This document shows positions 1 through 8,807 of a stretch of 64,000 nt of DNA, in pieces. This stretch comes from Blautia schinkii DSM 10518 (lineage in GTDB: Bacteria > Bacillota > Clostridia > Lachnospirales > Lachnospiraceae), in contig JNKJ01000007.1 in NCBI GenBank assembly GCA_000702025.1, positions 248,001 to 312,000 of the forward strand, in the 5' to 3' direction. Under the pieces are notes generated by a model. The model did no database searches. It was not told the DNA's origin and saw only the letters and a program-made list of their open reading frames with translations. Position 1 is the stretch's first letter; each line of letters starts with the position of its first letter. Made by a program: the position numbers and the translations under genes.

Positions 1-2
1 GG

Positions 3-890
3 ATTTTGGTGGTACTGCTTCAGCAGGAACGGGTGACGGCGCCTTATCTTGCGGAAAAGTTTGAGGTGTCGCGCAGGACCATTAACAGGGACATTGAGAC
101 ACTTTGCCAGGCGGGAATTCCCATTGCGACTGCTCAGGGACAAAACGGGGGGATTTCCATAATGGAGGGGTACCGGATGGATAAAACCCTGCTTACCTCC
201 GCGGACATGAGAGCCATACTCACAGGGCTTCGAAGCCTTGACAGTGTAAGCGGGACGAACCGTTACCAGCAGTTAATGGAAAAGCTTTCCCTTGGGAATT
301 CTAATGTATTGACATCCAACAGCCATATTATGATTGATCTCTCCTCCTGGTATAAATCGTCGCTGGCCCCGAAGATTGAACTGCTTCAGAGCGCTATTGA
401 ATTCCATGAGATAGCTGCATTCTGCTATTTTTCTCCAAGAGGAGAAACGCGAAGAAGAATTGAGCCATATCAGCTTGTGTTTAAATGGACATCCTGGTAT
501 GTGTGGGGGTATTGTCTTGAAAAAGAGGACTTCCGTCTGTTCAAGCTTAACAGACTTACGGAGCTTGTGAATACCGGGGAGACCTTTACGCCCAGAAAAG
601 CTCCACTGCCGGAACTTGCAGCAGAGAGAGTATATCCTGTTGCAATAACTGTTCAGGCGGCGTTTGAGGCGGATATGAAGTGGCGGCTTGTGGAAGAATT
701 TGGGCCGGAGAGCTTTGCGGAACAGGAGGATGGAAGGCTTCTCTTTTCCTTTGGGTTTGCGGACAGGGAAAGTCTGTATGGGTGGCTTCTAAGCTTTGGC
801 GATAAGGTCGAATTGCTGGAACCAGGGGAAATTCGAGAAGAGCTTCGTTTACTGACCGAAAATATGTACACAAAATATAAGAAATTCTGA
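3..890 (+). CDS. WYL-domain transcriptional regulator, 5' end outside window
   Basis: DNA-binding regulator of the YafY/WYL type. The visible N-terminus is already inside a helix-turn-helix (AEKFEVSRRTINRDIE), so the true start lies before the window; the reading frame is open to the first base and the first possible codon at base 6 (TTG) is not a credible start. The WYL domain covers roughly residues 130-205 with the core TSWYVWGYC, followed by a C-terminal WCX-like segment rich in acidic and aromatic residues. WYL domains sense small ligands or nucleic acids; the ligand here is unknown. Two GyrI-like ligand-binding proteins follow on the same strand, which suggests a small-molecule sensing cluster, but no operator could be assigned. 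Family call is firm, role is not. Confidence 0.9.
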   Translation: MLVVLLQQERVTAPYLAEKFEVSRRTINRDIETLCQAGIPIATAQGQNGGISIMEGYRMDKTLLTSADMRAILTGLRSLDSVSGTNRYQQLMEKLSLGNSNVLTSNSHIMIDLSSWYKSSLAPKIELLQSAIEFHEIAAFCYFSPRGETRRRIEPYQLVFKWTSWYVWGYCLEKEDFRLFKLNRLTELVNTGETFTPRKAPLPELAAERVYPVAITVQAAFEADMKWRLVEEFGPESFAEQEDGRLLFSFGFADRESLYGWLLSFGDKVELLEPGEIREELRLLTENMYTKYKKF

Positions 891-1032
891 GGCAACATGA
901 CATATAGATGTCGTGTATGACGTGTTATCCTTGTTTTAGAAATTGGAAAGGAACTGTTCGTCAGATATCCATTGCCAAAGCATAGCAGTCAGGAACGGAA
1001 CAGTGAGACTAAAAAAGAAAAGAGGATTACAC

Positions 1033-1488
1033 ATGAAATATGAAATCGTAAATTTAGAGGAAAAAACAGTAGCAGGATTGACCGCCAGAACCAATAATCT
1101 GGCACCGGACTCACAGATGATTATCGGAGGCCTGTGGCAGCGCTTTTATGGGGAGGGAATCTATGAGTCTTTGAAGGGCAAAGTAAACGATAAGGCTCTT
1201 GGTATTTACACGGAATATGCCGGGGATCATACATGTGACTATACAGTCATGATAGCCTGTGAAACCGACAAAATGTGCATACAACCGGAAAATATCGCGG
1301 TAAAGAAGATACCTGGAGGCAAATATGCGAAATTTGTTATGAAAGGGAATATGCACAAAATAGTGGCTGACTTCTGGCAGCAGCTTTGGCAGATGGATCT
1401 GCCGAGAGCATTTACAAGTGATTTTGAAGAATATCAGAATGCGGATATGGAGCAGGCAGAAGTGCATTTCTATATTTCTCTGTTATAG
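1033..1488 (+). CDS. GyrI-like effector-binding domain protein
   Basis: Stand-alone effector-binding domain of 151 residues, as found C-terminal in AraC/MerR activators and in GyrI. It starts with the typical strand MKYEIVNLEEKTVAGL, has the central GLWQRF helix, and carries the late PGGKYAKFVMKGN strand. I chose the ATG at 1033 because GAGG lies about 7 bases upstream and the family begins exactly there; an upstream in-frame start would add 30 residues of low-complexity sequence. There is no DNA-binding part, so it probably binds or sequesters a small hydrophobic or cationic compound. It is followed by a second, different GyrI-like protein. The physiological ligand cannot be read from the sequence. 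Confidence 0.85.
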   Translation: MKYEIVNLEEKTVAGLTARTNNLAPDSQMIIGGLWQRFYGEGIYESLKGKVNDKALGIYTEYAGDHTCDYTVMIACETDKMCIQPENIAVKKIPGGKYAKFVMKGNMHKIVADFWQQLWQMDLPRAFTSDFEEYQNADMEQAEVHFYISLL

Positions 1489-1578
1489 GAAACAAGTACG
1501 TAGGAGTGTATTAATAAAATATGTATGTTGGTTTCCGAAACACGAAAATACAGAGTCGGAGATACTGGAGGCGAGGTA

Positions 1579-2220
1579 ATGGAGAGGTTTGATTTTAAGA
1601 AAGAATACAAGGATTTATATATGCCCAAAAAGAAACCTTCTGTTATAGAAGTGCCGGAGATGGTTTTTATTCAGGTGGAAGGTAAAGGAAATCCCAATAC
1701 TTCTACGGAATATAAGAATGCGCTGGAAATTTTGTATGGTCTTTCATATGGGATTAAGATGAGCAAAATGAGCGGCACTCAGCCGGAGGGTTATTTTGAA
1801 TATGTGGTGCCTCCGCTGGAAGGCTTGTGGTGGGGCGAAGGGACGTATTTTGACGGGAGAAATATAACGGACAAAGATAAATTCCACTGGATTTCTATGA
1901 TCAGACAGCCGGAATTTGTGACTGAGGAGATATTTTCTCTGGCGAAGGAAAACCTGTTGAGAAAGAAACCGGAGTTGGATTTTTCCCATACAAACTTGGT
2001 TAAATTTACAGAAGGCCTTTGCTGTCAGATTATGCATATAGGGTCATACGATGATGAACCTGCTTCTATTGAGAAAATGGATAATTTTGTTATAGAAAAT
2101 GGGTATCTTCCTGACTTTGAGGGAGGGCGCAGGCATCATGAGATTTATCTGAGTGATCCCAGAAAGACGGCACCGGAACGTCTCAAAACCGTGATCAGAC
2201 ATCCTGTTAGAAAAGCGTGA
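1579..2220 (+). CDS. GyrI-like small-molecule-binding domain protein (larger clostridial type)
   Basis: A 213-residue protein of the COG4832-like GyrI family. It begins MERFDFKKEYKDLYMPKK and carries the characteristic EVPEMVFIQVEGKGNPNTS strand, the segment PPLEGLWWG, and a C-terminal HHEIYLSDPRKTAPERLKT motif. The start at 1579 is supported by a GGAGG run 7-11 bases upstream; the earlier in-frame start at 1525 has no ribosome site. These proteins are often annotated as transcriptional regulators although they lack a helix-turn-helix; a ligand-binding or hydrolase role is more likely. It ends just before a strong hairpin. Its pairing with the preceding small GyrI protein suggests common regulation with the WYL gene, which is inference. 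Confidence 0.85.
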   Translation: MERFDFKKEYKDLYMPKKKPSVIEVPEMVFIQVEGKGNPNTSTEYKNALEILYGLSYGIKMSKMSGTQPEGYFEYVVPPLEGLWWGEGTYFDGRNITDKDKFHWISMIRQPEFVTEEIFSLAKENLLRKKPELDFSHTNLVKFTEGLCCQIMHIGSYDDEPASIEKMDNFVIENGYLPDFEGGRRHHEIYLSDPRKTAPERLKTVIRHPVRKA

Positions 2221-2252
2221 TTTCGCATTTATATAATATGTAGTATACTATT

Positions 2253-2282
2253 CAGGGACTGCCAGATGATTGGCAGTCCCTG
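2253..2282 (+). terminator. Perfect 12-bp hairpin after the GyrI pair
   Basis: CAGGGACTGCCA (2253-2264) and TGGCAGTCCCTG (2271-2282) pair perfectly around a 6-base loop. No U-rich tail follows, so it may act as an RNA-stabilising or weak terminating hairpin rather than a canonical terminator. Confidence 0.6.
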
Positions 2283-2414
2283 AATGCATGTATAACGAAT
2301 GAAAATATTTCAAAAAAATCTCAAAAAATATGTCACAGGCAGAACCAGCAGTTGTCTAACTATATGATACGACCTACGAAAAGGGAAAACGGATAGGCAG
2401 AAAAGGAGGAATAT

Positions 2415-3257
2415 ATGGAGGAACAGAAAATTTTAGAACTGATTGATGCGGCTGTGGGAGGTAATTCACAGGCTTTGGAGGAAGTGCTTTTAAGTGTTCA
2501 GGATTTTATCTTTAATATGTCACTGAGAATGCTGGGAAGTGTTCCTGATGCCGAGGATGCGACCCAGGAAATTCTGGTACGGATTATGACGAATTTGGCA
2601 TCCTTTCGCAGGGACAGTAAATTTACAACCTGGGTGTACAGGATAACGGTCAACTTCCTGCTGAACTATAAAAAATCCATGTTTGCAGCGCATCCCCTGG
2701 ATTTTGAGTTTTACGGAAATGATATCAAATATGCGGTGCTGGATGAGACAGACCGTCTTGTGGAACAGTTAGACTTAGAGGCAATGTCTGAGGAATTAAA
2801 GATGTCCTGTACGAACGTGATGCTGCAATGCCTGGACCCGGAGAGCCGATGCATTTTTATTCTGGGTACCATGTTTAAAGTGGACAGCCGGGCTGCCGGA
2901 GAAATCCTGGAAATGTCTCCTGAAAATTACCGGCAGAAGCTTAGCAGAATACGGAAAAAGGTAGGGGCTTTTCTGGAGGAATACTGTGGGCTTTCCGGAC
3001 ATGGAATGTGTTCCTGCAGAAGAAGAGTTGGATATGCGGTGTCCCAAAAGCGTCTGAATCCGCAGAAGTTAGAGTATTCTGAACTGAAAACGCTGGACAA
3101 CCAGACTTTGACTGCATGCAGGGAAGAGATGGAGAGACTGGACGAGATGTCCCTTGTTTTTGAGGAACTGCCCGGATATCAATCGCCGGATGTTTCCCGG
3201 AAAATGCTGCATACGCTGCTGGAATCACAGCAGATGAAAAATATCCAGCAATTTTAG
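2415..3257 (+). CDS. ECF-type RNA polymerase sigma factor with Cys-containing C-terminal extension
   Basis: Sigma factor of 280 residues. Region 2 lies at about residues 25-85 (PDAEDATQEILVRI and FTTWVYRITVNFLLN) and region 4 at about 130-185 (AAGEILEMSPENYRQKLSRIR). After region 4 there is an extension of about 90 residues starting CGLSGHGMCSCRRRVGYAVS, with cysteines at 191, 199 and 201; similar Cys/Arg tails occur in some ECF groups and may bind metal or act as a regulatory domain. No anti-sigma gene is adjacent, which fits control by the C-terminal domain itself. The ATG at 2415 follows AGGAGG closely. The regulon is unknown. It is followed by a degenerate repeat tract rather than a gene. 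Confidence 0.88.
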   Translation: MEEQKILELIDAAVGGNSQALEEVLLSVQDFIFNMSLRMLGSVPDAEDATQEILVRIMTNLASFRRDSKFTTWVYRITVNFLLNYKKSMFAAHPLDFEFYGNDIKYAVLDETDRLVEQLDLEAMSEELKMSCTNVMLQCLDPESRCIFILGTMFKVDSRAAGEILEMSPENYRQKLSRIRKKVGAFLEEYCGLSGHGMCSCRRRVGYAVSQKRLNPQKLEYSELKTLDNQTLTACREEMERLDEMSLVFEELPGYQSPDVSRKMLHTLLESQQMKNIQQF

Positions 3258-3263
3258 GGAGAG

Positions 3264-3415
3264 AAGTTTCAGGAAGAAATTTTAAAGAAGAGATATTAAA
3301 AGTAAAGGTATTTAAAGAACAGATATTTTTGGAAAAGAAATCTAAAGAAGAAGTATTTAAAAACAGATATTTCAGAAAGAGAAATTATAAGAACAGAAGT
3401 TTTAAGGATATTTAG
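3264..3415 (+). repeat. Degenerate A-rich tandem repeat, unit about 15 (30) bp
   Basis: Between the sigma-factor stop codon and the next gene the sequence is a run of variants of a unit resembling AGAACAGATATTTAA, about ten imperfect copies. No open frame or terminator-like hairpin is visible. One of many locus-private repeats in the window. Confidence 0.6.
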
Positions 3416-3460
3416 GACAAATAATTTATGGGTGGTCTTAACAGACCGGGAAGGGGAACT

Positions 3461-4138
3461 ATGGAGAATCGTATTATTACATATCTAAAAGGACTGGAAG
3501 AGAATAACAACCGTGACTGGTATCATGCACACAAGGAGGAGTACCGTGAGGCTTCCGAAGACTTTGAAAGGCTTACCGGAAGCCTGATGATGGAAATCGG
3601 GAAGGAGGACAGCAGTATTCTGCATCACGAGCCAAGGGACCTGACCTTTAAGCTGAACCGTGACACAAGATTCAGTAATGATAAATCACCTTATAATCCG
3701 GCTTTTCGCTGCCATATGGGGCCGCAGGGAAAACTGCCGGTTCCGGTAGGATACTTTTTGTTCGTAAGCCCGGGCAAAAGCTTCTTGGGCGGAGGATTGT
3801 TTGCGGATATGTTTAAGGACGCGACCGACAGAATCAGGGATTATATCAGCAGACATGGTGAGGAGTTCAGAGCAATTATTGAGGCTCCTGAATTTCAGAG
3901 TAATTTTAAGGTTGAGGGTACATCGCTTAAAAACGTGCCCAAACCGTATGAAGCAGAACATCCCCAGGCAGAGTTCTTGAAGTACAAAAGCTGGTACATT
4001 GAATTTCATTTTGAGGACCGGATGTTGGACAATGAAGAGGACTTTGTGGCTTATGCGGCGGAGAAATTTCTGCTTATGAAGCCGTTTAATGATTTTCTTA
4101 ATAAAGCATTGGAAGGGTTTGTTATGCCAACAAGATAA
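3461..4138 (+). CDS. DUF2461 family protein (TIGR02453)
   Basis: A 225-residue soluble protein of the DUF2461 family. Diagnostic segments are NNNRDWYHAHKEEYREA near the N-terminus, FKLNRDTRFSNDKSPYN in the middle, and the Gly-rich GKSFLGGGLF stretch. The family is widespread in bacteria and some eukaryotes but has no assigned biochemical function. The ATG at 3461 is preferred: GGAAGGGG lies 4 bases upstream and the family motif starts shortly after; the in-frame start at 3428 adds only a Gly/Arg-rich leader. It stands alone between two repeat tracts. Confidence 0.88.
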   Translation: MENRIITYLKGLEENNNRDWYHAHKEEYREASEDFERLTGSLMMEIGKEDSSILHHEPRDLTFKLNRDTRFSNDKSPYNPAFRCHMGPQGKLPVPVGYFLFVSPGKSFLGGGLFADMFKDATDRIRDYISRHGEEFRAIIEAPEFQSNFKVEGTSLKNVPKPYEAEHPQAEFLKYKSWYIEFHFEDRMLDNEEDFVAYAAEKFLLMKPFNDFLNKALEGFVMPTR

Positions 4139-4149
4139 GCAGGAAAGAG

Positions 4150-4293
4150 GTAGCGGGCAGGAAGGCCCCCCGGGTAGCTAGGCCCCCCGGTAGATAGGAA
4201 ACCACGGATAGATAGGAAACGTCGTGTAGGAAGTAAACGCCGGGCATGAATCAAATGCCAGGTACCAATAATCATCGTGTAGGCAGTACGTCG
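4150..4293 (+). repeat. Degenerate 18-bp tandem repeat after the DUF2461 gene
   Basis: About eight imperfect copies of a unit like CCACGGATAGATAGGAAA begin within about 12 bases of the stop codon. Copies diverge gradually (for example CGTCGTGTAGGAAGTAAA). The unit is unrelated to the repeat on the other side of the gene. Confidence 0.65.
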
Positions 4294-4341
4294 TAAAAAA
4301 CGAAATTGACTGAAAAATCAATGCTGATTTCTAAATAATTA

Positions 4342-4370
4342 TTTACTTGCCTCTATAAAAATGGTATATT
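4342..4370 (+). promoter_or_regulatory. Promoter for the URO-D-like gene
   Basis: TTTACT (4342-4347), 17-base spacer and TATATT (4365-4370) preceded by TG in the extended -10 position. The predicted start leaves a leader of roughly 45 bases before the ATG at 4421. Confidence 0.6.
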
Positions 4371-4420
4371 CATATAAAAGATGCGAAAAATTCAGAATGA
4401 ATATTAGGAGGTAATTGATT

Positions 4421-5503
4421 ATGTCGGAGCGGATTTATAATGGAATGCTTCCATTGATGATTGACATGGTTTCTGCCACTGCGGGCCCGGAAGTGGGAAA
4501 AATGCTGGCTAATGCACCGCTTGGAACCAAGCCCTTTAACCCGGATCTGCCGTGTTCACCCAGGGAAAATATGAAGCTTTTGCTGGAACATAAGGTTCCG
4601 AAATATCTGCCGATGTCGGGAGATACCTATCCAATCACGCCGGATATTATCTGTGAGCGTTCCTACGATAACCTGACAGGTCCGGATTGGTTCGGATGTC
4701 TCTGGACCTTTGAGCCGGGAATCGGAGCCACGATGGTGAAGCCGGGAGATGAGATGATCGATACCATCGAGGGATGGCGCAATACAGTGAAATTCCCTGA
4801 TTTGGATGCGCTTGACTGGGCGGAATGTGCGCAGGGAATCGCCAAATATTATGATGATAATCGCATGTCTGACTGGTGGCTTCAGGTAGGGCTTTTTGAA
4901 CGTCTGCATTCTTTGATGGGGATGGAAAATGCGTTGATGGCATTGCTGGAGGATGAGGATGAAGTGGCGGAATTCTTCGATGCACTTACTGAGCATAAGG
5001 TGAAGATTATCAAGAAGCTTACCAGTCATTTCCGGGTGGAAATGATCTGTTATCATGATGACTGGGGGTATAATAAGGATGGCTTTATACCGCCGAAAAC
5101 CTTTGAACGTCTGATTGCGCCGAACCTGAAGAAGGTGGTGAAGGCGGCCCATGAGGGCGGCGCTTATTTCAATCTGCATTCAGACGGGCGTATTGAGAGG
5201 TATATTCCCTACGTGATTGAGGCTGGCGTGGATATGTGGAATCCGGCCCAAACAGTGAACAATCTGGCTACGATCAAGCGGGAGTACGGAGACAGGCTGG
5301 TGCTCAACGGCGGCATGGATGAGAAATGGCTCAACAATCCTCAGGCGGATGAGGATAAGCTTCGCGCTTATGTGCAGGAGAAGGTGGATTTGTTGGGTAC
5401 AGGCGGCGGATTTTTCGCCAGTCCTGCGACATTTACCGGACGTAATAAGGCGATCATGACCGATGAACTGCGCAAATATGGACGTCATTTTTATGAAAAA
5501 TAG
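4421..5503 (+). CDS. Uroporphyrinogen decarboxylase-like (URO-D/MtaA superfamily) protein
   Basis: A 360-residue URO-D superfamily protein. It lacks the N-terminal substrate signature of true HemE and instead resembles the cobamide-dependent methyltransferase branch (MtaA/CmuA-like) used in methylamine, methoxy-aromatic or methylthiol metabolism. Visible landmarks are HDDWGYNKDGFIPP, the conserved GGAYFNLHSDG with a likely metal-site His, and NPAQTVNNLATIKREYGDRLVLNGGMD near the C-terminus. The ATG at 4421 has AGGAGGT 8 bases upstream. No corrinoid protein gene is adjacent, so a partner would have to be elsewhere. It is monocistronic, with its own promoter and terminator. The substrate is not identifiable. 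Confidence 0.8.
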   Translation: MSERIYNGMLPLMIDMVSATAGPEVGKMLANAPLGTKPFNPDLPCSPRENMKLLLEHKVPKYLPMSGDTYPITPDIICERSYDNLTGPDWFGCLWTFEPGIGATMVKPGDEMIDTIEGWRNTVKFPDLDALDWAECAQGIAKYYDDNRMSDWWLQVGLFERLHSLMGMENALMALLEDEDEVAEFFDALTEHKVKIIKKLTSHFRVEMICYHDDWGYNKDGFIPPKTFERLIAPNLKKVVKAAHEGGAYFNLHSDGRIERYIPYVIEAGVDMWNPAQTVNNLATIKREYGDRLVLNGGMDEKWLNNPQADEDKLRAYVQEKVDLLGTGGGFFASPATFTGRNKAIMTDELRKYGRHFYEK

Positions 5504-5567
5504 TAGGGTATAACATATAAAAATATGATGATCAGCAATCATGCTGAAATAGAACGAATTTGGAAGG

Positions 5568-5597
5568 GGACCTTTGCCTGGAGCAGGGGTCCTTTTT
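5568..5597 (+). terminator. Rho-independent terminator of the URO-D-like gene
   Basis: GGACCTTTGC (5568-5577) pairs with GCAGGGGTCC (5583-5592) around a CTGGA loop (two G-U pairs), followed directly by five T residues. Confidence 0.85.
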
Positions 5598-5726
5598 GCT
5601 CTATTTCCGTGAGAAGCGAGTCGGGCAAATCTGTTTGCAGGTACATTCGGCAAATGCCACGAGGTGTGCTGTTCGCCGGTGGCACACGTTCTGCAAAATC
5701 TTATCGGGTATAAGATTTTACATGGA

Positions 5727-5756
5727 TTGAAGAACGGGGATGTGTTATACTATAAA
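5727..5756 (+). promoter_or_regulatory. Probable promoter of the esterase/acyltransferase operon
   Basis: TTGAAG (5727-5732) with an 18-base spacer to TATAAA (5751-5756). An overlapping alternative is the extended -10 TG-T-TATACT ending at 5751. Either gives a leader of about 90 bases before the ATG at 5850. Confidence 0.45.
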
Positions 5757-5849
5757 TATGTGATGACCGGAAAACAGACAGAGACCGGCATTGAATACGC
5801 GGTGTCGGTAGTGGCAGTGCGTAAGCACATGTTGAGAAAGAAGGAAGAT

Positions 5850-6797
5850 ATGATTTCAAAAACAATGCGGGCGATATTGCAGGCGCTTTCCTACGGGAAT
5901 ATTGAGGTGGAGGCATCCAGGCGGCTGGCGGATTTAAAGAAGCTGGACCCTATGCGGATTTTTTATAGAAAACTGGATGCTGAGGTGTACAACGGGGACT
6001 ATAAGGTGCCGATACGCCTATATTTTCCATCTGAAAAGGCAATGAAAAAAGGTGTGGAGGAAGGGCATAAGCTGCCTGTGCTTCTCTTTTATCATGGAGG
6101 AGGCTGGGTGACAGAGAGTATTGAAAATTATGACCGGGTATGTGCCCGGATGTCTCAGTCAACAGGGCAGATTGTAGCCTCAGTGGAGTACCGGCTTGCC
6201 CCGGAATATCGTTTTCCGACGGGACTTATGGACTGTTATGCGGCGGCTAAAGCATTGTTTACGAATCGTTTTCTGCTTAATACAGACCCGGCTATGATTA
6301 CTATCATGGGAGACAGTGCGGGAGGGAATCTTACCGCTGCGGTGTGTATGATGGCCAGAAATACAGGGGAGTTTTCTCCCGGAAAACAGATTTTAATCTA
6401 TCCTGCAGTTAATAACTGTTATACGAAGGAGTCTCCTTTTAAGTCGGTGCAGGAAAATGGAGATGGCTATCTTCTTACCGCGGGTAAAATGGAGAGTTAT
6501 CTCAATCTATACCAGAGCTGTCCCGCAGACAGGGATAATCCTTACTTTGCTCCGATTTTAGAAGATGATTGTCAGGGAATGCCTGACACGCTTATCATAA
6601 CTGCGGAGCTGGACCCGCTCAGAGATGAGGGGGAAGCGTACGGGGAGAAGCTTAGAGCTGCAGGGAACTATGTGGAAATACACCGGATTCCAGAGGCGTT
6701 CCATGGGTTTTTCGCGTTAGGAGTCAAATTTCTGCATGTGCAGGAAAGCTTCGAATTTATGAACAGGTTTTTGGAGAGGGAGTCAGAGACGTGTTAG
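5850..6797 (+). CDS. Alpha/beta hydrolase, hormone-sensitive-lipase type esterase
   Basis: A 315-residue carboxylesterase of the HSL family. The oxyanion motif HGGGW is at residues 82-86, the nucleophile motif GDSAGGN puts the catalytic Ser at 156, the acid is in ELDPLRDEG, and the His is in FHGFFAL near the C-terminus. No signal peptide is present, so it is cytoplasmic. I chose the ATG at 5850 (AAGGAAG just upstream); an earlier in-frame ATG at 5829 lacks a ribosome site. It overlaps the next gene by 7 bases, implying translational coupling to a membrane acyltransferase-like protein. The two may act on the same acyl ester, one making it and one cleaving it; that is inference. Confidence 0.88.
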   Translation: MISKTMRAILQALSYGNIEVEASRRLADLKKLDPMRIFYRKLDAEVYNGDYKVPIRLYFPSEKAMKKGVEEGHKLPVLLFYHGGGWVTESIENYDRVCARMSQSTGQIVASVEYRLAPEYRFPTGLMDCYAAAKALFTNRFLLNTDPAMITIMGDSAGGNLTAAVCMMARNTGEFSPGKQILIYPAVNNCYTKESPFKSVQENGDGYLLTAGKMESYLNLYQSCPADRDNPYFAPILEDDCQGMPDTLIITAELDPLRDEGEAYGEKLRAAGNYVEIHRIPEAFHGFFALGVKFLHVQESFEFMNRFLERESETC

Positions 6798-8605
6798 AAT
6801 TTGGATATTCACAGTGGAGAAAATTAGATAATGCGGCCTTGGCTTTTCCGGCAGTGACCGGGGAGGATGACACCAGGGTATTTCGTTTTTACTGCCAGCT
6901 CAAGGAGAGTGTAGACGGGGAGCTTCTTCAAAAAGCGTTAGATGCTACGATGGAGAAATATCCGTTGTTTCAGGCTGTCATGCGAAAGGGACTTTTCTGG
7001 TTTTACCTGGAGCGCAGAGAGATACGGGCTGAGGCCAAGCAGGAGCAGCGAACTCCTTGCAGTAAGCTTTATATACCGGATAAAAAGTCGTTGTTGTTCG
7101 AGGTGACTTATTATAAAAACAGGATTAATTTTGAGGTGTTCCATGCCCTTACTGACGGTACCGGAGCTATGCATTTTCTGGAAGAGCTGGTGAAAAATTA
7201 TCTCATGGAGGCACATCCTGAGGCAGAATTGCCGGAGATTTATCCGGATGATGAGGTCACGGGAAAGGACCAGGAGGAGGACAGTTTTTCCCAGTATTAT
7301 TCCGCAGATGCGCCGCGAAATAGAGAACGTAAGCAATCCGCTATCCAGTTCAAGGGCGAGAAGCTTTCGCAGAAAGAAATGCATATTATGGAGTTGGTAC
7401 TGCCGGTGAAGGATACCCTTGCGAAAGCGCGGGCACATGGGGTGTCTATTACTGTTATGCTTACGGCAATGATGCTCTGCGCCATTCATGAGGAGATTCC
7501 GGTGAGCCGTCTGCATAAGCCGATTGCTTTGATGGTACCTGTGAATCTGCGTAATTATTTTCCATCACAGTCTATGGGGAATTTCTTCGGATGGATTGAG
7601 GTTGGGTACGTATTTGAGGAGGATACCACCTTTGAAGAGGTGCTGGCTCATGTGAAAGGTGAGTTTGAAAAAGAGCTTGTTAAGGAGCGTATTGCCATGC
7701 GTATGAATGAGCTGGTGAGACTGGAAAAGCACCCGCTTTTGCGTGCGGTCCCTCTGGAGGTGAAGCGGTTTTTCCTGCTGGCTGGAACGAACGTGGGAGG
7801 CCGCAGTATCACGGCAGTTTATTCTAATGTTGGTGTGATTCGTATGCCGCCTCAATACGGGGAATTTATCGAACGTTTTGGGCTTTTTACCAGTACAAAC
7901 ACGATGCAGCTCTGTTCCTGTTCCTATGGGGATGATCTGGTGCTGAGCTTTACATCGAAGATACCGAGTGAGAATGTTCAGCGCAATTTTCAACGGATTT
8001 TGAAAGAACAGGAGTTACCGTTCCGGGAAGAGGTAAATGATTTTCCGGGGTATAAAAAAGGTACAAAAGAGACAGGGAAAAAGGTGTTTAAGACCTTTAC
8101 GTTTCTGTGTATTGCCATTGCAGTGTTGTGTGGGATGATTGATTTTCTGATAAATAAAAGAATCGACTGGGCGTGGTTTGTGGGGGCAGGATGTCTCTGT
8201 AGCTGGCTCATGGTGACAGTGGCATACAGGAAACGGAGGAATCTGCTTAAAAATGAGATGTGGCAGCTTCTGTTGATTTCGGTCATTGGTGTTTTGTGGG
8301 ATGTTTTTACCGGATGGCACGGTTGGTCTGTGGACTTCCTTTTGCCGTTGGCGGCATTGGCGGTGCTGTGCTCAATGCCGGTGATTGCAAAGGTAAGCCA
8401 TTTGGAAACGGAGGAATATCTGTTTTACGTGATACAGGCAAGTGCATTTGGATGGATTCCGCTCATACTTCTTTTGACGGGCGTGGTGACGATTCCATAT
8501 CCGTCCGTAATCTGTACGGGTATCAGTATTTTGGTGCTGGCAGGATTGTTCATTTTTAAGGGAAAAGATGTCATGCAGGAGATGCATAAGAAGTTTCGGA
8601 TGTAA
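6791..8605 (+). CDS. Alcohol acetyltransferase/condensation-like domain fused to a membrane domain (DUF6320-like)
   Basis: A 604-residue two-part protein. Residues 1 to about 420 resemble the BAHD/condensation/WS-DGAT acyltransferase fold: the active-site motif appears as HALTDGTG (His118, Asp122), and the later DLVLSFTSKIP segment matches the fold's C-terminal lobe. Residues from about 430 to the end contain about six hydrophobic segments with a short basic tail, like DUF6320 membrane domains. The start is GTG at 6791, within the end of the esterase gene, with GAGAGGGAG upstream. The expected HHxxxDG is reduced to a single catalytic-type His. Predicted activity is acyl transfer to a membrane-associated acceptor; the acceptor is unknown. 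Confidence 0.75.
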   Translation: MLEFGYSQWRKLDNAALAFPAVTGEDDTRVFRFYCQLKESVDGELLQKALDATMEKYPLFQAVMRKGLFWFYLERREIRAEAKQEQRTPCSKLYIPDKKSLLFEVTYYKNRINFEVFHALTDGTGAMHFLEELVKNYLMEAHPEAELPEIYPDDEVTGKDQEEDSFSQYYSADAPRNRERKQSAIQFKGEKLSQKEMHIMELVLPVKDTLAKARAHGVSITVMLTAMMLCAIHEEIPVSRLHKPIALMVPVNLRNYFPSQSMGNFFGWIEVGYVFEEDTTFEEVLAHVKGEFEKELVKERIAMRMNELVRLEKHPLLRAVPLEVKRFFLLAGTNVGGRSITAVYSNVGVIRMPPQYGEFIERFGLFTSTNTMQLCSCSYGDDLVLSFTSKIPSENVQRNFQRILKEQELPFREEVNDFPGYKKGTKETGKKVFKTFTFLCIAIAVLCGMIDFLINKRIDWAWFVGAGCLCSWLMVTVAYRKRRNLLKNEMWQLLLISVIGVLWDVFTGWHGWSVDFLLPLAALAVLCSMPVIAKVSHLETEEYLFYVIQASAFGWIPLILLLTGVVTIPYPSVICTGISILVLAGLFIFKGKDVMQEMHKKFRM

Positions 8606-8611
8606 TGATTT

Positions 8612-8657
8612 GGACTCTCACTCGGAAGAGGATTCCGGGTGGGAGTCCATTTTTTTG
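8612..8657 (+). terminator. Terminator of the esterase/acyltransferase operon
   Basis: GGACTCTCACTCGGAA pairs with TTCCGGGTGGGAGTCC around a 5-base loop, followed by A and seven T residues. Confidence 0.9.
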
Positions 8658-8762
8658 TGAAGGCTGGTGCTATTCTATGATATGTGGGTTTAGCGGGCGA
8701 ATAATATGTTATTTTTAGGAAAATAGCACAAATATTTTTGTGTAAATTGTTGTATTATTCTG

Positions 8763-8791
8763 TATACACAGAAAATTATTCGTGATATTAT
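8763..8791 (+). promoter_or_regulatory. Promoter of the nucleoside salvage operon
   Basis: TATACA (8763-8768), 17-base spacer, TATTAT (8786-8791) with an extended TG at 8783-8784. Confidence 0.55.
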
Positions 8792-8807
8792 ATAGCCATA
8801 CAGAAAA

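Larger units (their letters stand above)
5504..5849 (+). other. Intergenic region with terminator and promoter
   Basis: About 346 bases without a convincing gene. It holds the terminator of the URO-D-like gene, a GC-rich stretch (about 5600-5695) with short inverted segments that I cannot assign, and the promoter of the esterase operon. Confidence 0.6.
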
